A stretch of 64,000 nucleotides of DNA, taken from NCBI GenBank assembly GCA_052274345.1, contig DAVZGP010000003.1:62001-126000 (forward strand). Direction: 5' to 3'. Positions 25,002 through 34,700 of this stretch are shown piece after piece (position 1 is the stretch's first letter; the number at the start of each line of letters is the position of its first letter). The notes under the pieces are model-generated. The model ran no database searches and was not told the DNA's origin. It saw only the letters and a list, made by a program, of their open reading frames with translations. Made by a program: the position numbers and the translations under genes. This stretch comes from Clostridium_AD sp937920395 (GTDB lineage: Bacteria; Bacillota; Clostridia; Clostridiales; Clostridiaceae).

Positions 25002-28000
25002 CTATTTTAAATTTATTAAAAGTTCACCAGCCTTTACCTGTTGTCCTTCTTTAACATTAATTAGCTCAACGGTTCCTGCCTTTGAAGCAATTACCCTAGT
25101 CTCCATTTTCATAGCCTCTACCACCATTAATTGTTGATTTTCAGTTACCAAATCTCCTTCAGCTACAAGGATAGATATAACCGTTCCTGGTATTGGTGAT
25201 CCAACCTCTAAAGAATTTGACGGATCTGCCATTTGTGACACCTGATAATTTAGAACAGCTTTGTTATTTTTATCTTTTATTTTTATTTCACGTCTATTTC
25301 CATCAACTTCAAATACAAGAACTTTATTACCTTCTAAATCTAATTTACTAATGTGAAGCAATTTTATCATATGAGTTTTTCCATCAGCAATTTCAGCCTC
25401 ACAGGTTTCACCCTCATTTAGTCCGTGGAAGAAAATATCGCTTCCAATCCTACTTAAATCTCCATATTCATGAATGTATTTAAGATAATTATCAAATACA
25501 TCTGGATATAATGAATAACTTAATATATCTTTTTTAGTTGGAGTTATACTAAACTTTTCTATTAAGTGTTTCTCTACCATATCAAAATCTTCAGCTGGCA
25601 ATAATTCACCTGGTCTACATGTAATTGGATTTTCACCCTTTAAAACTAGTTTCTGAAGTTTCTCTGGAAATCCTCCCATTGGTTGACCCATCATTCCTTT
25701 AAAATATGATACAACAGAATCTGGGAAGGACATTTTAATTGCTTTTTCATATATATTTTCTGGTGTAAGGTCATTTTGGACCATAAATATTGCAAAATCT
25801 CCAACCATCTTAGAAGATGGAGTTACCTTTACAATATCCCCTACCATATCATTTACAACTTTATATGTCTCTTTAATTTCATTAAATTTATGTCCAAGAC
25901 CGAAACTCTCTACCTGTGGTTTAAGATTAGAGTATTGGCCTCCTGGAATTTCATATCTATAAATTTCAGCTGAACCAGAATTCAAATCTGATTTAAATTG
26001 GTCATAAACTGGTCTTACAGCATCCCAATAATCTGAAATTCCTTGAATTCCTTTAAGGTCTATTCCAGTATCTCTGTCAGTATTTTTAAGTGCTGCAACA
26101 ACTGAATTTAAAGCTGGTTGACTAGTAAGTCCTGACATACTATTAAAAGCAGTATCTACAATATCAACACCTGCTTGAGCTGCCATCAAAACTGTAGCTA
26201 CACCATTCCCAGTAGTATCATGAGTATGAAGATGAATAGGCATTCCTACCTCTTGTTTTAAGGCATTAATCAGTTTATACGCAGCATGAGGTTTAAGCAG
26301 TGCTGACATATCCTTTATACCTAATATATGAGCTCCTGTTTTTTCAATTTCCTTTGCAATTTTTATATAATAATCCAAATTATATTTGTTTTTTTTATCA
26401 TTTAATATATCACCTGTATAACAAATACAAGCCTCTGCAACCTTACCACTTTTAATAACCTCGTCTATTGAAGTCTCCATTCCTTTAAGCCAGTTTAAAG
26501 AATCAAATATTCTAAACACATCAACACCACTAGTTGCTGATTCTTTAATAAATTCACGAACTATATTATCAGGATAATTTTTATAACCTACAGCATTCGC
26601 TCCACGTATAAGCATCTGAAAAAGTACATTAGGAATTTTCTTTCTAAGTTGTATTAGTCTCTCCCAAGGAGATTCATTTAAATATCTATATGCTACATCA
26701 AAAGTAGCTCCTCCCCACATTTCAAGAGAAAATAAATCTGTTCCATAAACTGAAGTAGCAGTTGCTATCTTTAACATGTCCTTTGTTCTCATTCTAGTTG
26801 CCATTAATGATTGTTGAGCATCTCTCATTGTTGTATCAGTCAATAGCAATTTATTTTGTCCTTTAATCCATTTTAAAAGTCCTTGTGTACCCTGAAGATC
26901 TAATATTTGTTTTGTTCCACTAAGTTCATTTGGCAATATGATTTTTGGAACCACTGGTACATCATAAAGTTTCTTAATACCATTGTTTTCATTAACCATT
27001 TTTTCACCAATAAATTTTAGCACTCTACTTTCTTCATCTGCTTGAGGTGTAATAGATATAAGTTCAGGATTTTCTTCAATAAAATTTGTATTACATTCGC
27101 CCTTAAGGAAAGTAGGGTGATTCAATACATTAATTAAAAACCCTATATTAGTCTTTACCCCTGTAATTCTAGTTTCTTCTACAGCTCTTATAGACTTCTT
27201 TATAGCATCTTTAAAAGTTCTAGACCATGATATGTTTTTTACAAGTAAACTATCATAATAAGGACTAATTATAGCTCCAGCAAAGCCATTACCACCATCT
27301 AGTCTTATTCCAAATCCAGAACCTGTTCTATATTCTTCTATTTTCCCTGTATCTGGTGCAAAATTATTAGAAGGATCTTCTGTTGTTATACGACATTGAA
27401 TCGAATATCCATTAACTTTTACATCTTCTTGAGAATTAATTCCTATTTTCTCAGAATTTAATGCGTAATCTTCTGCTATTAAGATTTGACTTTGAACTAT
27501 ATCTATACCTGTTACCATCTCTGTAACGGTATGTTCAACTTGAATTCTAGGATTCATTTCTATAAAATAATGATTTCCCTTAGTATCTACTAAGAACTCC
27601 AATGTGCCTGCACTTCTATAATTTACTGATTTAGCAATTTTTAATGCATCATTACAAATTTCATCTCTTTTTTTCTGTGATATTGAAAAGGCTGGAGTAT
27701 ATTCTACAACCTTTTGATGCCTTCTTTGAATAGAACAATCTCTCTCATGCAAATGAACAATATTGCCAAACTTATCTCCAAGAACCTGTACTTCTATATG
27801 TTTAGATTTTTCAAGATATTTTTCTACATAAAGATGGTCTATACCAAAAGCTTTTTTTGCTTCACTTTTAGCACTTATATAAGAAGTTTCTAATTCACTT
27901 GCATCCCGTACAATTCTCATACCTCGTCCACCACCACCAGCGACTGCTTTTAGCATGACAGGATATCCACATTTTTCTGCAAGTTTCTTTGCCTCATCAA

Positions 28001-28430
28001 CTGTTTCAACTTCTTTTTTATCTCCAGGTATAGTAGGAACTCCTACCGCATTTGCCACAATCTTAGATTTGATTTTATCTCCAAGACTGTCCATCATTTC
28101 TGCAGTCGGTCCAATAAATTCAATACCTGCTTTAGCACATTTTATTGCAAATTCAGGGTTCTCTGATAAAAAACCATACCCTGGATGAATAGCATCAACA
28201 CCTTTTTTAAGCGCAATACTTATTATTTCTTCAATGTTTAAATATGCCTCAACAGGACTTCTGTTTTTCCCAATTAGATATGCTTCATCTGCCTTAGTTT
28301 TAAATAACGAATATTTATCCTCATTAGAGTAAATTGCAACCGTACGAATTCCAAGCTCATTACAAGCTCTAAAAATTCTTATTGCAATTTCACCTCTATT
28401 TGCTACTAGTACTCTTTTAAACTTTCTCAC
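25002..28430 (-). CDS. pyc: Pyruvate carboxylase
   Basis: A 1142-residue single-chain biotin enzyme that carboxylates pyruvate to oxaloacetate with ATP and bicarbonate, refilling the incomplete TCA cycle for aspartate and glutamate synthesis. Domains in order: biotin carboxylase (1-450, with the start KRVLVANRGEIAIRIFRAC and the glycine-rich ATP loop KAVAGGGGRGMRIV near 162), carboxyltransferase TIM barrel (about 530-800, LLTDTTMRDAQQS), the PC-specific C-terminal barrel extension, and biotin carrier with the biotinylated K1108 in EAMKMET. It starts with GTG, preceded by GGGGGT. It is monocistronic. Confidence 0.97.
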   Translation of the reverse strand: MRKFKRVLVANRGEIAIRIFRACNELGIRTVAIYSNEDKYSLFKTKADEAYLIGKNRSPVEAYLNIEEIISIALKKGVDAIHPGYGFLSENPEFAIKCAKAGIEFIGPTAEMMDSLGDKIKSKIVANAVGVPTIPGDKKEVETVDEAKKLAEKCGYPVMLKAVAGGGGRGMRIVRDASELETSYISAKSEAKKAFGIDHLYVEKYLEKSKHIEVQVLGDKFGNIVHLHERDCSIQRRHQKVVEYTPAFSISQKKRDEICNDALKIAKSVNYRSAGTLEFLVDTKGNHYFIEMNPRIQVEHTVTEMVTGIDIVQSQILIAEDYALNSEKIGINSQEDVKVNGYSIQCRITTEDPSNNFAPDTGKIEEYRTGSGFGIRLDGGNGFAGAIISPYYDSLLVKNISWSRTFKDAIKKSIRAVEETRITGVKTNIGFLINVLNHPTFLKGECNTNFIEENPELISITPQADEESRVLKFIGEKMVNENNGIKKLYDVPVVPKIILPNELSGTKQILDLQGTQGLLKWIKGQNKLLLTDTTMRDAQQSLMATRMRTKDMLKIATATSVYGTDLFSLEMWGGATFDVAYRYLNESPWERLIQLRKKIPNVLFQMLIRGANAVGYKNYPDNIVREFIKESATSGVDVFRIFDSLNWLKGMETSIDEVIKSGKVAEACICYTGDILNDKKNKYNLDYYIKIAKEIEKTGAHILGIKDMSALLKPHAAYKLINALKQEVGMPIHLHTHDTTGNGVATVLMAAQAGVDIVDTAFNSMSGLTSQPALNSVVAALKNTDRDTGIDLKGIQGISDYWDAVRPVYDQFKSDLNSGSAEIYRYEIPGGQYSNLKPQVESFGLGHKFNEIKETYKVVNDMVGDIVKVTPSSKMVGDFAIFMVQNDLTPENIYEKAIKMSFPDSVVSYFKGMMGQPMGGFPEKLQKLVLKGENPITCRPGELLPAEDFDMVEKHLIEKFSITPTKKDILSYSLYPDVFDNYLKYIHEYGDLSRIGSDIFFHGLNEGETCEAEIADGKTHMIKLLHISKLDLEGNKVLVFEVDGNRREIKIKDKNNKAVLNYQVSQMADPSNSLEVGSPIPGTVISILVAEGDLVTENQQLMVVEAMKMETRVIASKAGTVELINVKEGQQVKAGELLINLK

Positions 28431-28595
28431 TTCATTACCCCCTATATAACCTTTTGTCCATTTTATTATTCATTAATCATTATTAACTAGAATACATGAT
28501 TTTTAACAAAATTGCAATAAAATAAGACTGACATTGCAATAAACTCATAATATCATCCACTAAATTGAAAAATTGGGATAACTTCTTTTATGTGT

Positions 28596-28712
28596 TTATA
28601 CTTTGCCTAAATTCAGTACATTCTCAATAGATTTTAGAATTACTTTACTACTATTTGTTGCACCTGTTATGGTATCCACTTGCAAACTTTGAGTCTTAAG
28701 CACTTTAGAATT
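28596..28712 (-). pseudogene. C-terminal remnant of an FMN-binding domain protein
   Basis: A 38-codon minus-strand frame, bounded by stops, contains VDTITGATNSSKVILKSIEN. The D-x2-T-G-A-T-x-S-S pattern is the flavin-attachment motif of FMN-binding domains (NqrC/RnfG-like and small extracellular proteins), where FMN is linked to the threonine. Nothing before the motif is preserved, so this is only the tail of a lost gene. It lies in the 380-base gap between pyc and the threonine aldolase gene. Confidence 0.7.
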
Positions 28713-28730
28713 TTACTATATTTACAGAAA

Positions 28731-28774
28731 AATAAACCTTAAAGGGGTACCCATGTACCTGTCTAAGGTTTATT
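28731..28774 (-). terminator. Intrinsic terminator of the threonine aldolase operon
   Basis: Perfect 11-bp stem AATAAACCTTA (28731-28741) with TAAGGTTTATT (28764-28774). On the minus strand the stem runs into TTTATTTTT. Confidence 0.75.
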
Positions 28775-28812
28775 CTATAAATTAAAATACATAGAAATAA
28801 AGTGTGATATAT

Positions 28813-29853
28813 TTACATAAAATTGCTTTTACTAATTAAACTTAAATCTTCAATAAACGAGTTAACTGCCTCTTCTTTTGTGGCCCATGACGTTACAAGG
28901 CGAATAGCAGAATTGTTCTCATCGATTTTTTGCCATACAAGAAACGAATACTTATCTTGAAGCTTATCAATTGTTTTATTAGGCATTATTGGAAAAATCT
29001 GATTTGTGGATGAATTTATTAAAAATTCATATCCGCCCTTTTTAATTCCTATTTTTAATGTTTCAGCCATGAAATTAGCATGTTTAGCTAGTTCAAAGTA
29101 AATATCATTTTTAAACAACTCCAAAAACTGTATACCGATTAACCTACCTTTTGCAAGTAATCCACCCTTTTGTTTAATATGATATCTAAAGTCTTCCTTA
29201 AGTGATTGTTTGCAAATCACAAAGGCTTCACCAATTAATGCTCCATTTTTTGTTCCACCTATATAAAAAGCGTCAGTAAGCTTTGGTAAATCTGAAATTT
29301 TAATGTCATTTTCTTTTGAACATAATGCAGATCCTAGCCTTGCTCCATCTACATATAATATTATATTATGTTTAGTGCAGAATTCGTATAAATTCTTTAA
29401 CTCTTGTTTCTTATATATAGTACCTATTTCGGTTGGATTTGATATATAAACCATTTTAGGCTTTACCATATGTTCGTCAGTATGCTCATCTAATGCCATC
29501 TTTATATGAATTGGTTTAAGTTTCCCATCATCTACTTTTATAGAAATAACCTTATGACCAGTTGCCTCTATTGCTCCAGTTTCATGAACTAATACATGTC
29601 CAGTATTAGCTGAAATAACAGCTTCATGAGGTCTTAAAAAGGCAGAAATAGCTGTAAGATTAGTTTGAGTTCCACCACAAAGCATATGGATATCAACATC
29701 ATTTGATTGTAACTTTTCCTTTAATAAATTGATAGCGTCAAGTGTATATTTATCTTCTCCATAGCCATCTTCTTGCTCCATATTTGATTCAATTAAAGCC
29801 CTCAATATATTTGGATGAGCTCCTTCACTATAATCATTTTTAAAACTATACAT
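28813..29853 (-). CDS. Low-specificity L-threonine aldolase family (beta-eliminating lyase fold)
   Basis: A 346-residue PLP enzyme that splits L-threonine or L-allo-threonine into glycine and acetaldehyde. I chose the ATG at 29853 (MYSFKNDYSEG) because AAAGGGG lies 8 bases upstream; an in-frame ATG six codons earlier has no ribosome binding site. Family features: the N-terminal NDYSEGAHPNIL and GYGEDKYT, the glycine loop CGGTQTN near 59, HETGAIE near 89, the aspartate of LYVDGARLGSAL near 165, and the PLP lysine of YIGGTKNGAL near 197. It is 40 bases downstream of an ABC-class ATPase gene and followed by a terminator. Confidence 0.85.
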   Translation of the reverse strand: MYSFKNDYSEGAHPNILRALIESNMEQEDGYGEDKYTLDAINLLKEKLQSNDVDIHMLCGGTQTNLTAISAFLRPHEAVISANTGHVLVHETGAIEATGHKVISIKVDDGKLKPIHIKMALDEHTDEHMVKPKMVYISNPTEIGTIYKKQELKNLYEFCTKHNIILYVDGARLGSALCSKENDIKISDLPKLTDAFYIGGTKNGALIGEAFVICKQSLKEDFRYHIKQKGGLLAKGRLIGIQFLELFKNDIYFELAKHANFMAETLKIGIKKGGYEFLINSSTNQIFPIMPNKTIDKLQDKYSFLVWQKIDENNSAIRLVTSWATKEEAVNSFIEDLSLISKSNFM

Positions 29854-29893
29854 TTGTTTTTCCCCTTTCATTAAAGCGTTTTATTTTAACTCT

Positions 29894-31594
29894 TTATACT
29901 TTAAGCTTTCTATATCTATTATAGGTCGCCATTATTTCTTGCTTTCTAGGCATTGCTAAACTACCGCTTCCACCTTTTAATCTATCCATGGATATTAACC
30001 CATTTCTATCTATTTGGCAAATTATATTATCAACCATTTCACCAAAATTTAATTCCTTACTCATAAGACTTAGTTCTGCCCATTTCATAATACTTCCAAT
30101 AGCATTTATTTGCTCACTGTCAACTATTTGTTCCACAGCTCTTAATTCTATATCCTCGTGATTTATACTTAAAACATTTAACCCTATTGTTTTCATCTTA
30201 ATACCTTTATCTCCTTGTGCTATAGTTCCAGCTTTGATTACTCTATTAAAAACAATATTTGTTTTTAAATCCCTATCAATAATTCTTTGAATTATATTAC
30301 CACGACTTAACTTTTTAGCCTCTACAGTAACATTCTTTGCTTCATAGTTGTCCAATTGAATTACGCTATCTGCTACATCAAAAAACTCACCTGAGCTTCC
30401 TACTACCATTATCGTTGAAATACCATTTTGTTTATACAACGGTCGCACTATTTCTATAAATGGTGTAATTGGCTCTTTTTCTTTTGAAACTAATTTTTGC
30501 ATTAAATCATCTCTCATCATAAAATTGGTGGCTGAGGTATCCTCATCTATTAGTAGTACCTTTGCTCCACTTTCTATTCCCTCTATTATATTCGCCGCTT
30601 CTGATGTACTTCCACTTGCATTTTCAGTAGAAAATTCTATAGTATCTTTACCGTTTGGTAGTTTACTAATAAATAGAGATATATTTGTTTTAGTTATACA
30701 ACGGCTATCTTCAGCTCTTATCTTTAAAGCTGATTCATCGGTTATAACAAATTCCCTACCATCACCTTCAATATGGTTATAAACTCCAAGTTCTAAAGCT
30801 TTTAATAATGTAGATTTACCATGATATCCTCCACCTACTATCAGTGTAATACCGTTTTTAATTCCCATGCCACGAATTCTGCCATGACTTTTTGTATTAA
30901 ATTCTACTTCTAGATCTCTTGGCGATGTAAATTCTATACCACCTTTAAGTGCTTTTGTAGACACTCCACTCTCTCTAGGCAATATCGATCCATTAGCTAC
31001 GAATGCAACTAGCCCTCTAGTTGTGAGTGACCTTCTTATGTATTCTTGATCCTCTACAAGGGTTACTCTACTTATTAATCTTTTACTATCCATATTTTTA
31101 TATATTAAAGTTTTTTCAACAATGTTTGGTATAATATTATATAGAATTTTCTCAAGTTCTCGAGCTAGTACACTTCGCCCTCTTGCTGGAAATCCAACAT
31201 AAAATCTAGCTTCTATTTTATCCTGCTCTATAATTATTGAAGTTCTATCTAATATTTCCTGTGGACATTTACTTATTTCTATTAATCCACTCTTCCCAGA
31301 CCCAAAAACCTTCTGCGAATATTTGTTTATATTATAATGAAATTCTCTTGTTAAAAAATCGGCTACTGCAATGTTTTTAATTTTATTATCAAAAATTTCT
31401 TTTGGAAACTTAGAACTATTCTGATCTACTACTATTCTAATCCTTGATGGTGATGCAAAGGGATCACCTTGAACATGATCTATGCAAAGCACAAAACTTC
31501 CAAAATCATACTCTCCCTCTAAATCTTTATACATCCTATAGCTTTTCCCATCAATTTTCTCTATTTGCATTTTTAATGTTTCCGAATTTTTCAT
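29894..31594 (-). CDS. Predicted ATPase of the ABC class (PF09818 family)
   Basis: A 566-residue cytosolic ATPase of the ABC_ATPase family. The N-terminal half (1-245) is the family-specific region, containing FPARGRSVLARELEKIL near 135. The P-loop is GGGYHGKST at 254-262, and further on SGSTSEAANI near 327 and the Walker B segment VLLIDEDTSATNFM near 342 complete an ABC-type site. There is no permease partner, so it is not a transporter. A serine/threonine- or RNA-linked role has been speculated for the family but none is established. It is probably co-transcribed with the threonine aldolase gene 40 bases downstream. Confidence 0.8.
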   Translation of the reverse strand: MKNSETLKMQIEKIDGKSYRMYKDLEGEYDFGSFVLCIDHVQGDPFASPSRIRIVVDQNSSKFPKEIFDNKIKNIAVADFLTREFHYNINKYSQKVFGSGKSGLIEISKCPQEILDRTSIIIEQDKIEARFYVGFPARGRSVLARELEKILYNIIPNIVEKTLIYKNMDSKRLISRVTLVEDQEYIRRSLTTRGLVAFVANGSILPRESGVSTKALKGGIEFTSPRDLEVEFNTKSHGRIRGMGIKNGITLIVGGGYHGKSTLLKALELGVYNHIEGDGREFVITDESALKIRAEDSRCITKTNISLFISKLPNGKDTIEFSTENASGSTSEAANIIEGIESGAKVLLIDEDTSATNFMMRDDLMQKLVSKEKEPITPFIEIVRPLYKQNGISTIMVVGSSGEFFDVADSVIQLDNYEAKNVTVEAKKLSRGNIIQRIIDRDLKTNIVFNRVIKAGTIAQGDKGIKMKTIGLNVLSINHEDIELRAVEQIVDSEQINAIGSIMKWAELSLMSKELNFGEMVDNIICQIDRNGLISMDRLKGGSGSLAMPRKQEIMATYNRYRKLKV

Positions 31595-31719
31595 ATAACT
31601 CCCCTTTTATTTTATATAAAGTCATGTTTTGAATTTAAAAAAATAACTCTATTTATTGTATCAAAAGCATCTTAATTTTGCAAAATCAATTAGCTCATAA
31701 AACTTTAAAAGATAGAAAC

Positions 31720-31746
31720 AATCCCATTAGAGCAATTAATGGGATT
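31720..31746. terminator. Hairpin after the CysN terminator
   Basis: Perfect 10-bp stem AATCCCATTA with TAATGGGATT and a 7-base loop, just beyond the stronger terminator at 31755. No T-run follows closely. Confidence 0.5.
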
Positions 31747-31754
31747 AGCTTCAA

Positions 31755-31797
31755 CAAAAAAACCAATCAAGGTGATTTCTGCTCATCTCGATTGGTT
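31755..31797 (-). terminator. Intrinsic terminator of the sulfate assimilation operon
   Basis: Stem with AACCAATC (31761-31768) and GATTGGTT (31790-31797), extended by further partial pairing inside, and followed on the minus strand by seven or more T. It lies 38 bases after the cysN stop. Confidence 0.85.
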
Positions 31798-31835
31798 CTT
31801 CCAATTTTTTCATTCAATCATGATCTCATATTTAC

Positions 31836-33545
31836 TTAAATTGAATATTCTAATGTTTCATCTACACTATCACTAAATCTTATAGTTCTATATTTAGTAA
31901 ACTCTAACCACTTGTTTGCAAACTTCTCATTCATAACTTTTTTATATTCATTCTTATATGCTACTAAATCCTTATTCGATGTTAGTTTAACACCAAATCC
32001 TTTTTCATTTATAATAACTATAGATTCATATGTGTAGTTTTCTACTGATATAATATCTATTAACTTACCATTTCTTATTTTAGAAGCAAGACCTGCATTT
32101 AATGCTATTACATCAAAATCTTTTGTATATTCATAACTTGATCCAAGGAAAGGTACATTATCCCCAATTTTATATTGGGTAGCCTTTATCAATTCCTTTT
32201 TAATTGCTAATGCTTTAATATCAAAATAATATTCATCAAAACAATTGATAGTAAATTTAAGCTTATCTTTACTAAAGGTAGTTTCTATAGCTCCTATAGA
32301 CTCAGCCACCCCTGAAATAATTCCACCGCCGCATACATCATAACCATCTACTATTACAAATCTACCAGTATTTTGGTTATCTGCAAATTTATCAAAACAT
32401 ATTTTTTCCTTTGTCCTTATAGTAACTTCAGCTACATCATTAGTTTTGGCCTCAGTTGCATCAACATATGTTCCTATAGTACTTGCATCTATTACTTTAT
32501 TAAAAGCTACAATTTCACATTCAACTTCTTGGGTTACAAGTTTTATCTTATATTTTTTGCCTTTTACTAAACTTTTTTTTCCCATCCAAAATATATTAGT
32601 TGTAAATACATCAGCAATAATAGGAGCGTTATTAATGTGCGAAATTATTTCTCCTCTTTTATTGAAAAACTCATCTTCAAGAGTAATTCCCACTGACATT
32701 CCTGCACTTACTCTACTTACCCTATCTTTTTCTACAAATGCTTCTATACTTTTAACTTTTGTAGTTCTATTTGATGGTGAAATAAGAATTTCATCACCAA
32801 CCTTAAGCGTACCCGCTTCTATTCTTCCTGCAATTATACGTCTGTTATCAAATTTATATACATCTTGAATTGGAAATCTTAACGGCTTTGCTTCTAATCC
32901 CTCTTCTTGAGTAAATAAATCTAATGATTCAAGTACGGTTTCTCCGGTGTACCAAGATAATTTATCTGATTTTGAAGTTAAGTTTTCACCATAAAATGCT
33001 GAAATAGGAATATAGCTCATTGGATGTACATTTAACTTTTTTAGGAAAGCATTCATTTCATTTTTTATAACATTAAATTTTTCCTGGCTGTAATCTATAA
33101 GATCCATTTTATTAACTACAACACACACCTGCTTTATACCAAGTAGTGATAATATATAACCATGTCTTTTAGATTGTTCTTGTATTCCCTCTTTAGCATC
33201 TATTATAAGTAGTGCAGCTTCAGCACTAGCTGCTCCTGTAATCATATTTTTAAGAAATTCTATATGTCCTGGTGCATCTATAATTACATAATCCCTTTTG
33301 TCCGTATGAAATTGAAGTGAAGTTGTATCTATTGTTATACCTTGTTTTTGTTCCTCTTCAAAAGCATCTAATAGGTAAGCATATTCAAAAGGTTTACCGG
33401 TTTCTTTAGCAATTCTTTTAACTTTTTCAATTGCACCTTCTGGTAATGATTTTGTATCATACAATAATCTTCCAATTACTGTAGACTTACCGTGATCTAC
33501 GTGTCCTACTGCAACTATTCTTAATTGTTCTCTTGTATTTTCCAT
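31836..33545 (-). CDS. cysN: Sulfate adenylyltransferase subunit 1 (GTPase)
   Basis: A 569-residue regulatory GTPase of ATP sulfurylase, coupling GTP hydrolysis to APS formation. GTP-binding motifs of the translation-factor family are intact: GHVDHGKS (14-21), DAPGH (90-94) and NKMD (145-148). Beta-barrel domains follow. Residues beyond about 430 extend past the E. coli subunit and do not contain a CysC kinase domain; that enzyme is encoded separately in the same operon. It follows cysD by 18 bases and is the last gene before the terminator. Confidence 0.93.
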   Translation of the reverse strand: MENTREQLRIVAVGHVDHGKSTVIGRLLYDTKSLPEGAIEKVKRIAKETGKPFEYAYLLDAFEEEQKQGITIDTTSLQFHTDKRDYVIIDAPGHIEFLKNMITGAASAEAALLIIDAKEGIQEQSKRHGYILSLLGIKQVCVVVNKMDLIDYSQEKFNVIKNEMNAFLKKLNVHPMSYIPISAFYGENLTSKSDKLSWYTGETVLESLDLFTQEEGLEAKPLRFPIQDVYKFDNRRIIAGRIEAGTLKVGDEILISPSNRTTKVKSIEAFVEKDRVSRVSAGMSVGITLEDEFFNKRGEIISHINNAPIIADVFTTNIFWMGKKSLVKGKKYKIKLVTQEVECEIVAFNKVIDASTIGTYVDATEAKTNDVAEVTIRTKEKICFDKFADNQNTGRFVIVDGYDVCGGGIISGVAESIGAIETTFSKDKLKFTINCFDEYYFDIKALAIKKELIKATQYKIGDNVPFLGSSYEYTKDFDVIALNAGLASKIRNGKLIDIISVENYTYESIVIINEKGFGVKLTSNKDLVAYKNEYKKVMNEKFANKWLEFTKYRTIRFSDSVDETLEYSI

Positions 33546-33563
33546 TAGTAATAAACCCCTCCC

Positions 33564-34364
33564 TTACATGTAACCATCTTTACGAAGTTTTTGCATAGCA
33601 TAAGCATCCTCTTGATCTTGAGCCCTGCCTGCTCTTTCTCCTGTTGTAGTAACCTTTAGCTCTTCAATTATCTGATCAATTGTTGTTGCATTAGACTTTA
33701 TCTTGCCTGTACACTCAGCACATCCAAGGCTTCTATATCTCTCACCGTTTTTTGCAAAATACAAATCTATAAGCGGTATTTTTTCTCTTTGTATATATGA
33801 CCATATATCAATTTCATTCCAATGAAGTATAGGATGAACCCTTATATGATTTCCTTTTGGAAAATCAGTTTTAAATTGATCCCAAAGTTCTGGAGCTTGA
33901 TTAGTGTAGTCCCATTCGGAATCCTTATTTCTTTCACTAAATACTCGTTCCTTAGACCTAGAACCTTCCTCGTCACTTCTAATTCCAAGAATCAATCCAT
34001 CAAATTCATATTTAGTAACCACTTGTTGAAGGCCATCTGTTTTTAGTGCCTTGCAACAAACTAGTCTTCCTTTATCTGGTCCCATACCTGCGTCGATTGC
34101 CTCTTGATTTGTATGCACTATAAGGTCGATATTAAACTCTTTAGCAATTTTATCTCTGTATTCGATCATGGCAGGAATTTTATGTTTTGTGTCTACATGA
34201 ATAAATGGAAAAGGAGAATGTCCGAAAAATGCCTTCTTCGATAACCACAATAATACTGTTGAATCCTTACCTATTGACCATAACATTCCAAGTTTACCTA
34301 ATTTCTTATAAGATTCTCTTAATATGAAAATACTTTCTGCTTCTAATTCATCTAAATGATCCAT
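33564..34364 (-). CDS. cysD: Sulfate adenylyltransferase subunit 2
   Basis: A 266-residue PP-loop subunit that joins sulfate to ATP giving adenylylsulfate (APS) and pyrophosphate. The nucleotide loop is MLWSIGKDSTVLLWL, followed by PFPFIHVDTKHKIPAMI, and the conserved GIRSDEEGSRSKER region near 147. The C-terminal part holds YRSLGCAECTG and ERAGRAQDQE, both typical of CysD. It forms a heterodimer with CysN, the next gene. Length matches the family slightly short of E. coli's 302 residues. Confidence 0.95.
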   Translation of the reverse strand: MDHLDELEAESIFILRESYKKLGKLGMLWSIGKDSTVLLWLSKKAFFGHSPFPFIHVDTKHKIPAMIEYRDKIAKEFNIDLIVHTNQEAIDAGMGPDKGRLVCCKALKTDGLQQVVTKYEFDGLILGIRSDEEGSRSKERVFSERNKDSEWDYTNQAPELWDQFKTDFPKGNHIRVHPILHWNEIDIWSYIQREKIPLIDLYFAKNGERYRSLGCAECTGKIKSNATTIDQIIEELKVTTTGERAGRAQDQEDAYAMQKLRKDGYM

Positions 34365-34376
34365 AATTTAACCTCC

Positions 34377-34700
34377 CTAATATTTATTACCTTCAGTTTC
34401 ATTTGTTGTAATGATTATCTCGACCTTATTTGGCTTAAAGATGTGCCAATGAAGAAGATTTTTTTCTTTTTTAGTATTTAAGTAAGTTCCTTTGCCACCA
34501 ATATCGACGCCCAGATAATAATTTATAGCCTGGACTGGACATTCTTTAAGACAGGCAGTACAACCCCAACACTCATCAGGGTATTTAATAAAAGCCTTCT
34601 CTTCATCATTTTTAAATATAAGATTTCCAGGGCAAGTATTAAGACATTTACCACAACCCACGCATTTTTGTAAATCTATTTTAATGCTCATAAACTTCAT
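34377..34700 (-). CDS. aprB: 4Fe-4S ferredoxin-type subunit, AprB-like
   Basis: A 107-residue iron-sulfur protein. Two clusters are predicted by C-x2-C-x2-C-x3-C motifs: CVGCGKCLNTCPG near residue 13 and CWGCTACLKECPV near 44. The C-terminal tail (residues 65-107) is of the kind that wraps the alpha subunit in APS reductase. The start overlaps the end of aprA by 20 bases, an arrangement that couples translation of the two subunits; an alternative ATG lies three codons later. It would pass electrons to the flavoprotein for APS reduction. Confidence 0.85.
   Translation of the reverse strand: MKFMSIKIDLQKCVGCGKCLNTCPGNLIFKNDEEKAFIKYPDECWGCTACLKECPVQAINYYLGVDIGGKGTYLNTKKEKNLLHWHIFKPNKVEIIITTNETEGNKY

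Noticed and set aside
29854..29871. Earlier ATG for the threonine aldolase gene
   Set aside because: No ribosome binding site; AAAGGGG sits correctly for the later ATG.
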